From Prosthecobacter dejongeii (GTDB lineage: Bacteria; Verrucomicrobiota; Verrucomicrobiia; Verrucomicrobiales; Verrucomicrobiaceae): DNA of 64,000 bases. The notes below the pieces were generated by a model. That model was given only the letters and a program-made list of their open reading frames with translations, did no database searches and had not been told where the DNA came from. Position numbers and translations under genes: made by a program. The number at the start of each line of letters is the position of its first letter. The stretch's first letter is position 1. This document shows positions 17,126 through 25,914 of this stretch, piece by piece. The stretch lies in assembly GCF_014203045.1 (NCBI RefSeq), contig NZ_JACHIF010000003.1:558001-622000 (forward strand), written 5' to 3'.

Positions 17126-17685
17126 GCCTCGATCTCGATTTTGTAGCGGGGCAGGGTTTTATCCACCTCTTGGCTGTAGGCATCAATGCCACCCGTCAGG
17201 CAGGTAGCTTGGGTGAAACCATGGCCCACGAAGTAAGCCACCGCATCCAGCGAGCGGGATCCTGTGTGATCATAGAGCACGACGGGGGCGGTTTTATCCC
17301 AGTGGGAAAAGGCCTCCTGGACTAACTCCTGGGTCATCAGCAAAGAACCTGGGATGGTGACGGCCTCATGCTCCTCGCGGGTGCGTACGTCGAGGACCTT
17401 CAAATCGGGTGTGTTAGCGCGGAGTTCTGCAAAGGCTGAGGGGGAGATTTGCAAAGTGGCATCTCCCTGGTGGCTGTCCTGGATATGGGCGATGACCTCC
17501 TGCACATCCAGGTTGTCATTGCGGGCACAGAGCTGGGCCAAGGTTTCTGAAGGGCTGAAGGCGCAACTGCTGCAGCCGCCGATGTGATACCGTGCAAAAA
17601 GTGCCCGCTGAGCCCCTGGGTAACTTTGCAGCACCTGAGAAAGGGTCGTTTCAGGTGAAAGGGGCGGCAGGCTGGGCGTAGTCAT
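17122..17685 (-). CDS. redox-disulfide (DUF1858-like) plus rhodanese fusion lacking the catalytic Cys
   Basis: A 187-residue protein from ATG 17685. Residues 10-70 resemble the hybrid-cluster-protein-associated redox disulfide domain, with a CSSC pair (Cys38, Cys41) in HIGGCSSCAFSP. Residues 80-180 are a rhodanese fold: VLDVRTREEHEAVTIPGS and CLTGGIDAYSQEVD. In the active loop, where YCxxGxRS is expected, the sequence is YDHTGSRS, so Asp139 replaces the sulfur-accepting Cys and sulfurtransferase activity is not expected. It may be a regulatory or binding domain. It is coupled by ATGA overlap to the next gene, and its start is 84 bp from divergent pssA. Confidence 0.82.
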   Translation of the reverse strand: MTTPSLPPLSPETTLSQVLQSYPGAQRALFARYHIGGCSSCAFSPSETLAQLCARNDNLDVQEVIAHIQDSHQGDATLQISPSAFAELRANTPDLKVLDVRTREEHEAVTIPGSLLMTQELVQEAFSHWDKTAPVVLYDHTGSRSLDAVAYFVGHGFTQATCLTGGIDAYSQEVDKTLPRYKIEIEA

Positions 17686-17769
17686 GGCTCCATGAATAAC
17701 GCACCTGACCGGTGACGAAACTGCAAACTTCAAGTGGGCAAGCGGTAAGGCTGCGCTACATTCGGCTTT

Positions 17770-18648
17770 ATGCTTGAACGCGAACCTCGCATCTATGTGC
17801 TGCCCACGATGATGACAGCCGGGAATATCCTGGCTGGATTCGTGGCGATCTTGCAGATTTTTAAAGGTCGGGAAGGGGAAATTACCCAGCATTATTACTG
17901 GGCGATCATCGCGATTCTAGCCGCTTGTTTGTTCGATGTGCTCGATGGCCGTGTAGCACGCCTGGGCGGGCAGGAATCACCGTTTGGCCGTGAGTTGGAC
18001 TCCATTGCAGACATCGTTTCTTTTGGTGTCGCGCCCGCTTTGCTGGTGCATGACATCGTGCTTTCTAATATCGAAAAACCCGCAGGCCTCGGTTGGTTGA
18101 TCGCTTGCGCTTACCTCGTCTGCGGAGCCATGCGGTTGGCACGTTTCAATTGCATCGCTGCCAGTGATGACAAGACCAACAGCAAGCACTTTCGCGGCTG
18201 CCCTATCCCTGCCGCAGCGGGGGTGATCGCCTCACTCACGTTGCTGATGTTGTGGCTTGATGAAGGCAATAAGGAAATCGGCCCCTGGAAATATGGTTTG
18301 GCCGTTCTCATGGTTCTGCTTTCCTACCTGATGATGAGTGATCTGGAGTATCCTAGCTTCAAATCCATCAACTGGCGCACGCGCCGTTCTCCAGCTTGGG
18401 TGCTCATTTCCATCATCGTGGTGGCCTTTGCCGTGCGGAACTGGCAGTGGATGCCTTCCGTATTGTTTGTCAGCTATTTGCTTTACGGCCTTGTGCGTCC
18501 CTGGGTATCCCGCCGTTGGCGGCAGGAGATTGAGATTGAGTATGAAGCGGCAGATACGCCGGATGATCCCATCACCACTCAGACGGACATTCCTTCAGAC
18601 TCGGATAAGAAGGCAGAAAAGGCTCAGGACCCTGCTGCTGACATCTAG
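17770..18648 (+). CDS. pssA: CDP-diacylglycerol-serine O-phosphatidyltransferase
   Basis: Inner-membrane enzyme making phosphatidylserine, the precursor of phosphatidylethanolamine. The 292-residue protein has six to eight hydrophobic helices and the CDP-alcohol phosphotransferase signature DGRVARLGG...FGRELDSIAD (DGxxAR-x8-GxxxDxxxD). The AMRLARFN block and the PIPAAAGV loop are typical of PssA. The C-terminal tail (about residues 255-292) is acidic and hydrophilic. A glycosyltransferase gene follows 42 bp downstream and may be co-transcribed. Confidence 0.92.
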   Translation: MLEREPRIYVLPTMMTAGNILAGFVAILQIFKGREGEITQHYYWAIIAILAACLFDVLDGRVARLGGQESPFGRELDSIADIVSFGVAPALLVHDIVLSNIEKPAGLGWLIACAYLVCGAMRLARFNCIAASDDKTNSKHFRGCPIPAAAGVIASLTLLMLWLDEGNKEIGPWKYGLAVLMVLLSYLMMSDLEYPSFKSINWRTRRSPAWVLISIIVVAFAVRNWQWMPSVLFVSYLLYGLVRPWVSRRWRQEIEIEYEAADTPDDPITTQTDIPSDSDKKAEKAQDPAADI

Positions 18649-18690
18649 ATTTTACCCCTCGCGACGACTCACCGGACAGATACACCTAGG

Positions 18691-19902
18691 ATGGCGGATT
18701 TTTACCAGCACGCACGACTTCCCACCCTGCATCACCTCGCCACGCCAGACGCCACCGCGCGGAACGCGGAATTGGTGGAGTTGACTCAAGACCGCCCAGT
18801 TGCCCTGCTGCTGCCTGCCTTACACGCAGAGACGCAGCGCCCAGCCTTGCCTGCGATTTTGGAGCAGGTGTCTCAGGTGCCCTACATCAGCCAAGTGCTC
18901 CTCAGCATGAACGGCATGGCGGAAGATCAGGTGGAGTCAGCTCTGAAGCTGTGCCGTGAATCCGCTGGGGATAAAAAAGTACAGGTGCTGTGGAATGATG
19001 GCCCGGTGCTACAGGCGGCGCATCATCGGCTGGCCGAAGGCGGGTGGGATGGCATGTGTGTGGGTAAAGGGGCCAATATCTGGATGGGGCTCGCTTACCT
19101 CAAGGCCTCTGGCCATGAAGGCATCGTCATCAGCCACGATACAGACATCTTAAACTATAGTCCTTCGATGCTTTCGAAGCTGTGTTTTCCGGTCGCCCAT
19201 CCACGCCTGGGGTATCGCTTTGCCAAAGGTTATTACAGCCGGGTGGCGGATCGCCTTTACGGCCGGGTTACCCGTTTGCTGATTTTTCCCCTCATTCAGT
19301 CCTTTCAAGATGTGCTCGGAGTCAAGCCACTGCTGGAGCATTTGATGAGTTTTCGTTATCCTCTTTCAGGTGAGTTTGCTGGCGATCTGGGAACTTTGGC
19401 TGGGTTCAGTCTGCCTCCAGCCTGGGGGTTAGAAATCGCGATGCTGTGTGAATCCCATCGGCATTTGACCCCGGCTGAGCAGTGCCAGGTAGATCTGGGA
19501 TTTCACTTTGAACATCGTCACCGCCAGCTCATCAATCCAGGTCTGGAGCAGGGGCTGGTGGCCGCGGCTGCGGATGTCGTCCGTTGTCTGACCTGGCAGA
19601 TTCTGCGGGATGCAGAAGAGCGGGCGGCAGAATCTCTATTGCGACTGGTGCTGGAGCGCTATGCGAAGCATCGGGCTCATGAGTGGATGCAACGTTATGA
19701 ACACGTGGCTCTGCTCAATGGTCTCATCTTTGATCATGAGGAGGAAAGCCTTGCCATTCAGGCCTTTACGGAGGCCTTGGAAGAATTGGTGATCAGTGTG
19801 GGCAGTAAAGGCTTGCATGTACCTGGCATGCGCCCTTCACCCGCGCAGGCTTTGGCGCAGTTGCCGGGATTTGGAGATCACGTGGTTCGCTCCGTCCTTT
19901 AA
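18691..19902 (+). CDS. GT81-like glycosyltransferase (glucosyl-3-phosphoglycerate synthase candidate)
   Basis: A 403-residue soluble protein starting MADFYQHARLPT. Its GT-A core shows ALLLPALHAE, GKGANIWMGLAYL, VISHDTDILNYS (DxD), AKGYYSR, YPLSGEFAG and WGLEIAMLCE. This order matches GpgS/MpgS enzymes of family GT81, which join GDP- or UDP-glucose to 3-phosphoglycerate for the compatible solute glucosylglycerate. A matching phosphatase (GpgP) is not encoded next to it. It follows pssA closely. Substrate assignment is tentative, while the glycosyltransferase fold is fairly sure. Confidence 0.72.
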   Translation: MADFYQHARLPTLHHLATPDATARNAELVELTQDRPVALLLPALHAETQRPALPAILEQVSQVPYISQVLLSMNGMAEDQVESALKLCRESAGDKKVQVLWNDGPVLQAAHHRLAEGGWDGMCVGKGANIWMGLAYLKASGHEGIVISHDTDILNYSPSMLSKLCFPVAHPRLGYRFAKGYYSRVADRLYGRVTRLLIFPLIQSFQDVLGVKPLLEHLMSFRYPLSGEFAGDLGTLAGFSLPPAWGLEIAMLCESHRHLTPAEQCQVDLGFHFEHRHRQLINPGLEQGLVAAAADVVRCLTWQILRDAEERAAESLLRLVLERYAKHRAHEWMQRYEHVALLNGLIFDHEEESLAIQAFTEALEELVISVGSKGLHVPGMRPSPAQALAQLPGFGDHVVRSVL

Positions 19903-19915
19903 AGTGGCGACGGCT

Positions 19916-21466
19916 TCAGGGTTGTTTCCCCATTTGTCGTGTGGGCGGTAAATGCTCTGCATAACCAGCCTGGGTGCGGCGTAGTTCTGCCACGGCTGTG
20001 GCGCGTAGTTTAACCAAGGTGGGTTGGTGCTCTGGGAGATCGGCTAAATTGGTCAGTTCTTCCGGGTCCGATTGTAAATCATACAACTCTTCTGTTTCTC
20101 CGGGAGTCAGATAACGGATGTATTTGTAGCGGCCATCATTCAGCGCCGCATACCAGGGCACATGATGGTGGGCGGCTTTGGCGGGAGTGTCTTTGACCAC
20201 CTGGGTCACGTCAGTGCCGAAGTGGTCGCCCGTGGCCTCGTAAAAACATGGGTAAGGCCAGGCCGCTCCGGTGGGGTCTTTGAGCAGAGGAGTGAGGTCA
20301 CGACCATGAATTTCCCAGGGCAGGGGAATGCCTGCAAACTCGCTGAAGGTGGCGACGAGATCTGTCCCATTCACGGGTTTGGTGCACACTTTGTCCTGAG
20401 GCAAGGTGCCTGGCATGGAGATGATGAGAGGGCTGCGATAAGCGGCATCGTAAGGAGCAAGTTTGGTGCGCAAACCATGCTCGCCCGTGGCAAAACCTTG
20501 ATCAGCCGTGAGCACAACCAAGGTGTTTTCTAGCTGCCCACTTTCTTTGAGGGCTTTCATGACTTCGGCCACACCTTCATCCAGCGATTGCACACAGTCA
20601 TTGAGCTGGTGGATGTGATCAGCGTAGGGACGCGCCTTCTTGGCATTGTCGCCGAATGTTTCACCACTCTTTTGGGGGACGATTCGTCCTTCGTCATCCT
20701 TTTTCCAAGCCTGGGTTTCGTTTAGATAAGCTGGTTTTCCAGGGCGTGGTGGCAGGATGTCTGCGGGGAAGGGAACGGCGTCGTTTTTATGCAGGCCTTT
20801 GTGGCGTTTCGCGGGGGTGGTAGGACCGTGGACGCCGCCGTAGCATAACCAGAGATACCAGGGCTTCGTAGCATCGCGATGCTGACCACGGATGTATTCA
20901 GTGGCCCAGCGGGTGTAGTTGTCGGTGGAATAGTCAGCGTTCAGTGTGACCGCTTTGACCCCGTTGATCTCTAACATCTGGTCTTCGTAATAAGCTCCTG
21001 CATTCTCGGGGTATTTGGGGCGGTTCCAGACGATCTGGTAATCCCAATCCCGTCCATAACCTGAATCCACCCCCGTGTGCCACTTGCCGATTTGAGCGGT
21101 GTGATAGCCATTGTTCCGAAACACGGCGGGGAAGAAGGGTGTCTTTTGTGGGTCATATTCACTGCGCGGATACTTTCCACTCATGCGCATGGACTCGATG
21201 CCGTGGGGATGCCTGCCTGTGAGCATGGTGGCCCGTGAGGGCATACACCACGCGCCCATGTAAGCATGACTGAAGCGCACGCCACTTTTGGCTAGGGCAT
21301 CCATGGCTGGTGTCTTAACACCCGGCAGCGCTTCGGGGTAACAAGACAATGTCTTGTAGGAATGATCATCTGTGAAGATGAATAGTATGTTAGGCGGCTT
21401 AGGCGCAGCAGTCGCCGCGCTGCAAGTGATCACCGCCCAAAAGAGCCAAGAAAGTCGCTGAAACAT
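19916..21466 (-). CDS. secreted sulfatase (iduronate/heparan-type)
   Basis: A 516-residue type I sulfatase with signal peptide MFQRLSWLFWAVITCSAATA, start chosen at 21466. Metal ligands are in ILFIFTDDHSYKTLSC. The formylglycine motif CMPSR (Cys74) is followed by TMLTGRHPHG. GKWHTGV and TADQGFATGEHGLR supply further active-site residues. It differs enough from the first sulfatase to suggest a different sulfated sugar. It lies 64 bp downstream of the pilus secretin on the same strand, but a functional link is not obvious. Confidence 0.94.
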   Translation of the reverse strand: MFQRLSWLFWAVITCSAATAAPKPPNILFIFTDDHSYKTLSCYPEALPGVKTPAMDALAKSGVRFSHAYMGAWCMPSRATMLTGRHPHGIESMRMSGKYPRSEYDPQKTPFFPAVFRNNGYHTAQIGKWHTGVDSGYGRDWDYQIVWNRPKYPENAGAYYEDQMLEINGVKAVTLNADYSTDNYTRWATEYIRGQHRDATKPWYLWLCYGGVHGPTTPAKRHKGLHKNDAVPFPADILPPRPGKPAYLNETQAWKKDDEGRIVPQKSGETFGDNAKKARPYADHIHQLNDCVQSLDEGVAEVMKALKESGQLENTLVVLTADQGFATGEHGLRTKLAPYDAAYRSPLIISMPGTLPQDKVCTKPVNGTDLVATFSEFAGIPLPWEIHGRDLTPLLKDPTGAAWPYPCFYEATGDHFGTDVTQVVKDTPAKAAHHHVPWYAALNDGRYKYIRYLTPGETEELYDLQSDPEELTNLADLPEHQPTLVKLRATAVAELRRTQAGYAEHLPPTRQMGKQP

Positions 21467-21530
21467 GCCCTCTAAACGCCCAGGTTTAGACGAACTCTCA
21501 AGCGACTCCACTTTTCACAAACAGCCCTCG

Positions 21531-23999
21531 TTAAGGGGCCACCGCAGCTTGGTTGATGCGTGAACCTGAGGGGTCAACCACCCGCACTGTGACGAAGAAG
21601 ATCACGTTTTTGACACGGCGCTGTTTGACATCACTTTTGAAAAGACGTCCCAGGAAAGGCAGGTCACCCAGCAGGGGCACTTTATCCGCGATGATTTCTG
21701 TCTGATCCGTGACCAAACCCCCGAGGACCACCGTGGCACCATCATACACCTTGACGGAGGTGATGACTTTCTTGGTGTCGAAGATGGGTTGGAATATCAG
21801 GTTAGGGGTGAGCTCGGTGAAGGTCCCTTGATAAAGGCTGCGAATCGGAGAACCGTAGTTCACAAAACCTGAGAATTCCGTGAACTGGGGGGTCACTGTC
21901 AAATCCACCGTGCGGCCGTCTTCAGAGATCACTGGCTCCACATCCAGAACAACACCGGTTTTGCGAGTGTCGAAGGAAGTCGGCGTGCTGGGTGTGACCA
22001 CGGCAGGAGGCAGTTCACCTGGAATGACCTCACCCGTTTCAGCATCAATGAGATTGCTCTGACCAATGTTTGTCGGGATCTGGGGTGGATCAAACTCTGT
22101 CGGGTAGATCAACTCACGAACGACTTCTACTGAGGCTTTCTGGCCGCTGCGTGTTACCACGCTAGGCTGGGCGGCAAGGTCAACGCCCTTCTTTTGATCA
22201 AGCGCACGCACGATGCCCTGAAACTGAGGGTCTGATAAAACACCAGCCACAGAAAGCACTCCAGGTGAGCGACGGGAGGAGGCCGTGGGCGCTCCAAAGA
22301 GAACGCTGTCCACGCCGTTCTTGCTCAAGTCACCGGAGGAGCGCAGGCTGGTGGTGAGGGGGTTCATGCCGATCGCCGTCGCTACGCCAGGAGCCACCAT
22401 CTGCTTGAAGGCAAAGTCTTCAGCCAAGAAGTTGGCTCCCGTCAAAGCATTGCCGATCGAGCCACCACCGAGGGCGACTTGGTCGTTATTTACGCCGAAG
22501 GTTCCAAGCAACCAATCAAACCCCAATTCACTCAAGCGGTTATCACCTACTTCCAAAAGGCGCACTTCAATGATGGCCTGTTTAGGGGAACGATTCTGTG
22601 CTTGCTCCACCAACGCATCCACAATTTCTAAATTTGCGGCGGTGTTGCGCACCACCAGCATGTTGCTACTAGGGCTGTAATTGGCCCCGGTGCCTTCCCC
22701 GAAGGTGACGCCGTAACTTTGGAGGAACTCCTGGGCTCCCAGTCGCTTGATTTGAATACCCGTGGTTGCAGTCGCACCGGCGCCGGCGGCAGCAAACGGG
22801 TCTGCCGAAGCTGGGGCTGCTGCGCCTACTGGAGCACTGGTGATAAAATCTGGCGGGACGCGGTAGGATTTAGAGATGATGACACCTGTGTTCTCTGTGA
22901 GCGCCACTAAACGCACCGCATAATCTTCCACACGGTAAGCGATGCCTGCGATTTGAGTGACGTAGCGCAATACTTCCTCAATGGGCACTTCTTTGAGATT
23001 CAGTGAAATGGGCCGCGAAGGCTGGTCATTTGGGATGCTGACGACGAAGTCCACTCCTTTACCTGTGGGGTCAAGATCCCGGGAGCGCACGCGCAGATAC
23101 TCCATGACCTCTTCCAGAGTGGCCCCACTAAAATCAATTTGGGAGATTTTTAGATCCCGCAATTTCTTTTGAATGGCTTCACGACCACCGCGAATGTCCG
23201 TGGTCCTGAGGCTTGTTCCCGCATCTCCAAAAAGGTTGGAGACATCGGTGCTGCGTAGGGGGACTTGTTTTTCCCAGGCGGCATTCACATCATTGAGCAT
23301 CCGGCTGCGCTGGTGGTCCTTCGCCACGCTGAAATACTGGGCACGTTCCTTTTCCGTAGCCTCCATACCACGGCGGGCGGCTGTATTGTACGGGTCCAAG
23401 CGCAGCACCTCTTCATAGGTTAACAAGGCCTTATCATACTGACCGGTTTCACGCTGAGAATTTGCCAGGAGGAGCAGTTTTTGAACCTGGTCCACCTTCG
23501 CCACATGTTCAGTGGTGAGTGCGGGAGGGTAGCGGTCAGGATCACCCAAGCGTTTGCGCAGTTTAAGGATGCGGCTGTCGCCTTTGGCCACTTCAGCGCG
23601 GTCCAGTTTGTCCAGCACGGCGGTAGCGCCAGGGTAGTCTCCTTTGTCTACCAATTCCTTGGCACGGGCGAGTCCTGCCCGAATGTAACCATCCAGAGCG
23701 ATGGTGCGGGTTTCCTGAGCGAGAGGCACATCAGGCAGCGCCAAAAAGGCTTCTTCAAAAATGGCCAGAGCGGCCGCTGAGTCGCCCTTTTTCAAAAGTG
23801 CTTCCGCTTCAGGAAGGCGTGCCTGCTGAGTCGTCACTGTGGTGACCCTGCGTTGAACTTCCTTTTCTGCCAAGCTGGTGGTCTGGCCTTCTCCAGCCAG
23901 GACGGTGGTGGAGGGAGCGAGGCTGCCAGCCAAGGCCAGAAAGGAAACAGCCGCAGAGACTGCGTACTGGCGGGCGGGGCGTGAGTTCGAGCTATGCAT
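21531..23999 (-). CDS. Amuc_1098-type type IV pilus secretin (PilQ analogue)
   Basis: An 822-residue outer-membrane secretin. The order is signal peptide (about residues 1-35), a TPR-rich region (about 45-270, e.g. GQYDKALLTYEEVLRLDPYNTAARRG), a short N1-like domain (about 285-370), a long low-complexity Ala/Gly insert near 405-430, and the secretin core (about 470-805). The core includes VEVVRELIYPTEF, TGVVLDVEPVIS and the signature VPLLGDLPFLGRLFKS. This TPR-plus-secretin layout matches the Akkermansia Amuc_1098 family, which forms the pore for type IV-like pili. None of the usual pilM/N/O-like partners is adjacent. Confidence 0.9.
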   Translation of the reverse strand: MHSSNSRPARQYAVSAAVSFLALAGSLAPSTTVLAGEGQTTSLAEKEVQRRVTTVTTQQARLPEAEALLKKGDSAAALAIFEEAFLALPDVPLAQETRTIALDGYIRAGLARAKELVDKGDYPGATAVLDKLDRAEVAKGDSRILKLRKRLGDPDRYPPALTTEHVAKVDQVQKLLLLANSQRETGQYDKALLTYEEVLRLDPYNTAARRGMEATEKERAQYFSVAKDHQRSRMLNDVNAAWEKQVPLRSTDVSNLFGDAGTSLRTTDIRGGREAIQKKLRDLKISQIDFSGATLEEVMEYLRVRSRDLDPTGKGVDFVVSIPNDQPSRPISLNLKEVPIEEVLRYVTQIAGIAYRVEDYAVRLVALTENTGVIISKSYRVPPDFITSAPVGAAAPASADPFAAAGAGATATTGIQIKRLGAQEFLQSYGVTFGEGTGANYSPSSNMLVVRNTAANLEIVDALVEQAQNRSPKQAIIEVRLLEVGDNRLSELGFDWLLGTFGVNNDQVALGGGSIGNALTGANFLAEDFAFKQMVAPGVATAIGMNPLTTSLRSSGDLSKNGVDSVLFGAPTASSRRSPGVLSVAGVLSDPQFQGIVRALDQKKGVDLAAQPSVVTRSGQKASVEVVRELIYPTEFDPPQIPTNIGQSNLIDAETGEVIPGELPPAVVTPSTPTSFDTRKTGVVLDVEPVISEDGRTVDLTVTPQFTEFSGFVNYGSPIRSLYQGTFTELTPNLIFQPIFDTKKVITSVKVYDGATVVLGGLVTDQTEIIADKVPLLGDLPFLGRLFKSDVKQRRVKNVIFFVTVRVVDPSGSRINQAAVAP

Positions 24000-24184
24000 T
24001 CGGTGTCGGGGGCAGGCGAAACGCGAGGAATATCAATTTTTCCGGCCTAGCCCAAGCATTTTCTCTGAGGAATGCATCTTTCATGCGTTCTGTGCTTGTC
24101 TGACCACCACTGATTTGTGCATTCTTTCGCAAAGAGGATGCAAGTTTGCAGAATTCGTCCAGTTTGAAGACTCCCCCCTCGCCC

Positions 24185-25507
24185 ATGCTTTTGATTCGAA
24201 AGTTTTTCGGTTCCTTATCTTTGACTGCTGCTGCCCGCCTCATGGCATTCACAGCGGTGGTCCTGGCTGCAAGTGCGCAGGCTCAGATCAATGACCTCAA
24301 TGACTTACGCCAGTTACTGGGGCAAAACAATGGAGTAACGGCTAAGTCCACGACGGCTCCGACCTCGCCTCCTGTCTCGCCAAACCCGAATGTCTTTTAC
24401 ACGAATCCTGGTCCATGGGGAAAGCTGCGTTGCGCCTACATTTATTTAGAAGCGCCCAAGACGCTGGTGGATAGCTTTCCCCTGCCGAACACTCGCCCTC
24501 GTTGGAGTTTTGCGGAAGAGATGCTGCCCAATTTGCCGGATTTTTTCCGCAAGGCTTCTCTGTCAGAAGCGCTTATCACGCTGCTTTTGGATACCAATCA
24601 AATGGTTAAGGAGAATGGATTCGTGCATGTCTTCCCACCACTGCCAGACCTGGAGGCTATCACGCCAGAATCTCGCGCCATGATTTACACGGAGCTCTCG
24701 AAGTATCCGCCTAACGAATTTTGCGTGGACCCAGTGCTCATTGTGGGGCAAACGGTGAAAGAATGGTATCGCACAAGCAAGCTACGCCCTGAAATCATCG
24801 CCAAAATTGACCAAATGGCTTATAAGCGCGGGGATACCATCGCTTTCAGTGATATCTCTGCCATCCTCAATTACGCACAGTCAGACTCTGAGGCGCGTTC
24901 CATGTTTAAGGCGTTTACGCGCACGCGGTCATTGATGATCAAGGTCGAGGTGGATCACACCACAAATGTGGAAGAACTGGTGGGCTACTGGACCTTGGGC
25001 ATGGGACTTCGCCGCAAAGATGTGGAGCCATTGGTACAGTCCATCATTGATACGGATGGCATTGAGGCGCTTCCTTTGTCTCACTTGCTGCCAGCGCTGG
25101 TTCGAAAGCTGATGTACACCTATCCAGGGCTAGACCTCGCCAAGCACGGGATGCTGCCTGACTGCCATTGGACTTCGCTGAATTTCTTCAATTATGAGCC
25201 GCATGAATATCTGCTCGACTCGCGCCTGGCGACGAGCGCGGTGCTCGAGAATTTTACCCCTGTCGAACCGCCTTACAAATACGGGGACGTGCTGTTTTTC
25301 CTGAGCAATGAAACGGGGGATGCCTTCCATTCCTGTGTGCACTTGGCGGATGGGATTGTGTTCACCAAAAACGGCCGCAATCTTCTTTCCCCATGGGTGC
25401 TCATGAAGGTCGAGGATGTGCAAAAAATTTATCTCTACAAAGGGGATGGACGCATTCAAGGCTTCCGCCGGAAAGATCCTGCGCAGTCCATCCCCGGTTC
25501 TCCGTAG
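24185..25507 (+). CDS. secreted protein with putative NlpC/P60-like C-terminal domain
   Basis: A 440-residue protein from ATG 24185 with a signal peptide ending near AASAQAQ. The middle is helical with no family I recognise. Near residues 330-430, PDCHWTSLNFFNYEP is followed about 60 residues later by YGDVLFFLSNETGDAFHSCVHLADGIVFTKNG. This Cys...GDVLFF...H...LADG layout is like papain-type NlpC/P60 hydrolases that cut peptidoglycan peptides. If real, Cys in DCHW and His in FHS would be catalytic. The gene is divergent from the secretin and convergent with ridA. Confidence 0.6.
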   Translation: MLLIRKFFGSLSLTAAARLMAFTAVVLAASAQAQINDLNDLRQLLGQNNGVTAKSTTAPTSPPVSPNPNVFYTNPGPWGKLRCAYIYLEAPKTLVDSFPLPNTRPRWSFAEEMLPNLPDFFRKASLSEALITLLLDTNQMVKENGFVHVFPPLPDLEAITPESRAMIYTELSKYPPNEFCVDPVLIVGQTVKEWYRTSKLRPEIIAKIDQMAYKRGDTIAFSDISAILNYAQSDSEARSMFKAFTRTRSLMIKVEVDHTTNVEELVGYWTLGMGLRRKDVEPLVQSIIDTDGIEALPLSHLLPALVRKLMYTYPGLDLAKHGMLPDCHWTSLNFFNYEPHEYLLDSRLATSAVLENFTPVEPPYKYGDVLFFLSNETGDAFHSCVHLADGIVFTKNGRNLLSPWVLMKVEDVQKIYLYKGDGRIQGFRRKDPAQSIPGSP

Positions 25508-25513
25508 AGAGGT

Positions 25514-25894
25514 TCAGGGAAGTTCGACGATCACTTCGATCTCGACCAAAGCACCGAGCGGAAGGGCCGCTACCTGCACCGTGGAGCGCGCAGGTTTGTG
25601 CCCGCTGAAGGCTTCGTCATAGAGGGCATTCACCTTCGGAAAGTCCCCCATGCTTTGCAGGAAAACGGTGGCTTTGACCACACGGGTCAGATCCAGTCCC
25701 TGACTGGCGAGGAGAGCTTTGATATTGGCCAATACCTGTCGGGTCTGTCCTTCGACCTCAGTGGCTTCGATCTTACCACTGGCGGGATTGATAGGAATCT
25801 GGCCAGAGCAGAAAAGAAAACCGTTCGCACGGACGGCTTGGGAGTAGGGGCCGACAGCGGCCGGCACTTCAGGGGCGTTATTGATGAGTTCCAT
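25514..25894 (-). CDS. ridA: RidA family reactive intermediate deaminase
   Basis: A 126-residue member of the RidA/YjgF family, which hydrolyses reactive 2-aminoacrylate and related imines in the cytoplasm. Typical segments are GPYSQAVRANGFLFCSGQIP, VLANIKALLASQG, VVKATVFLQSM and PARSTVQVAALPLGALVEIEVI, with the essential Arg in ARSTV and the Glu near the C-terminus. Length is exactly as expected. It lies 20 bp before the end of the upstream glycogen synthase gene on the same strand, so co-transcription is likely. Confidence 0.96.
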   Translation of the reverse strand: MELINNAPEVPAAVGPYSQAVRANGFLFCSGQIPINPASGKIEATEVEGQTRQVLANIKALLASQGLDLTRVVKATVFLQSMGDFPKVNALYDEAFSGHKPARSTVQVAALPLGALVEIEVIVELP

Positions 25895-25914
25895 GGTCAG
25901 GAATAAAGAGGAGG

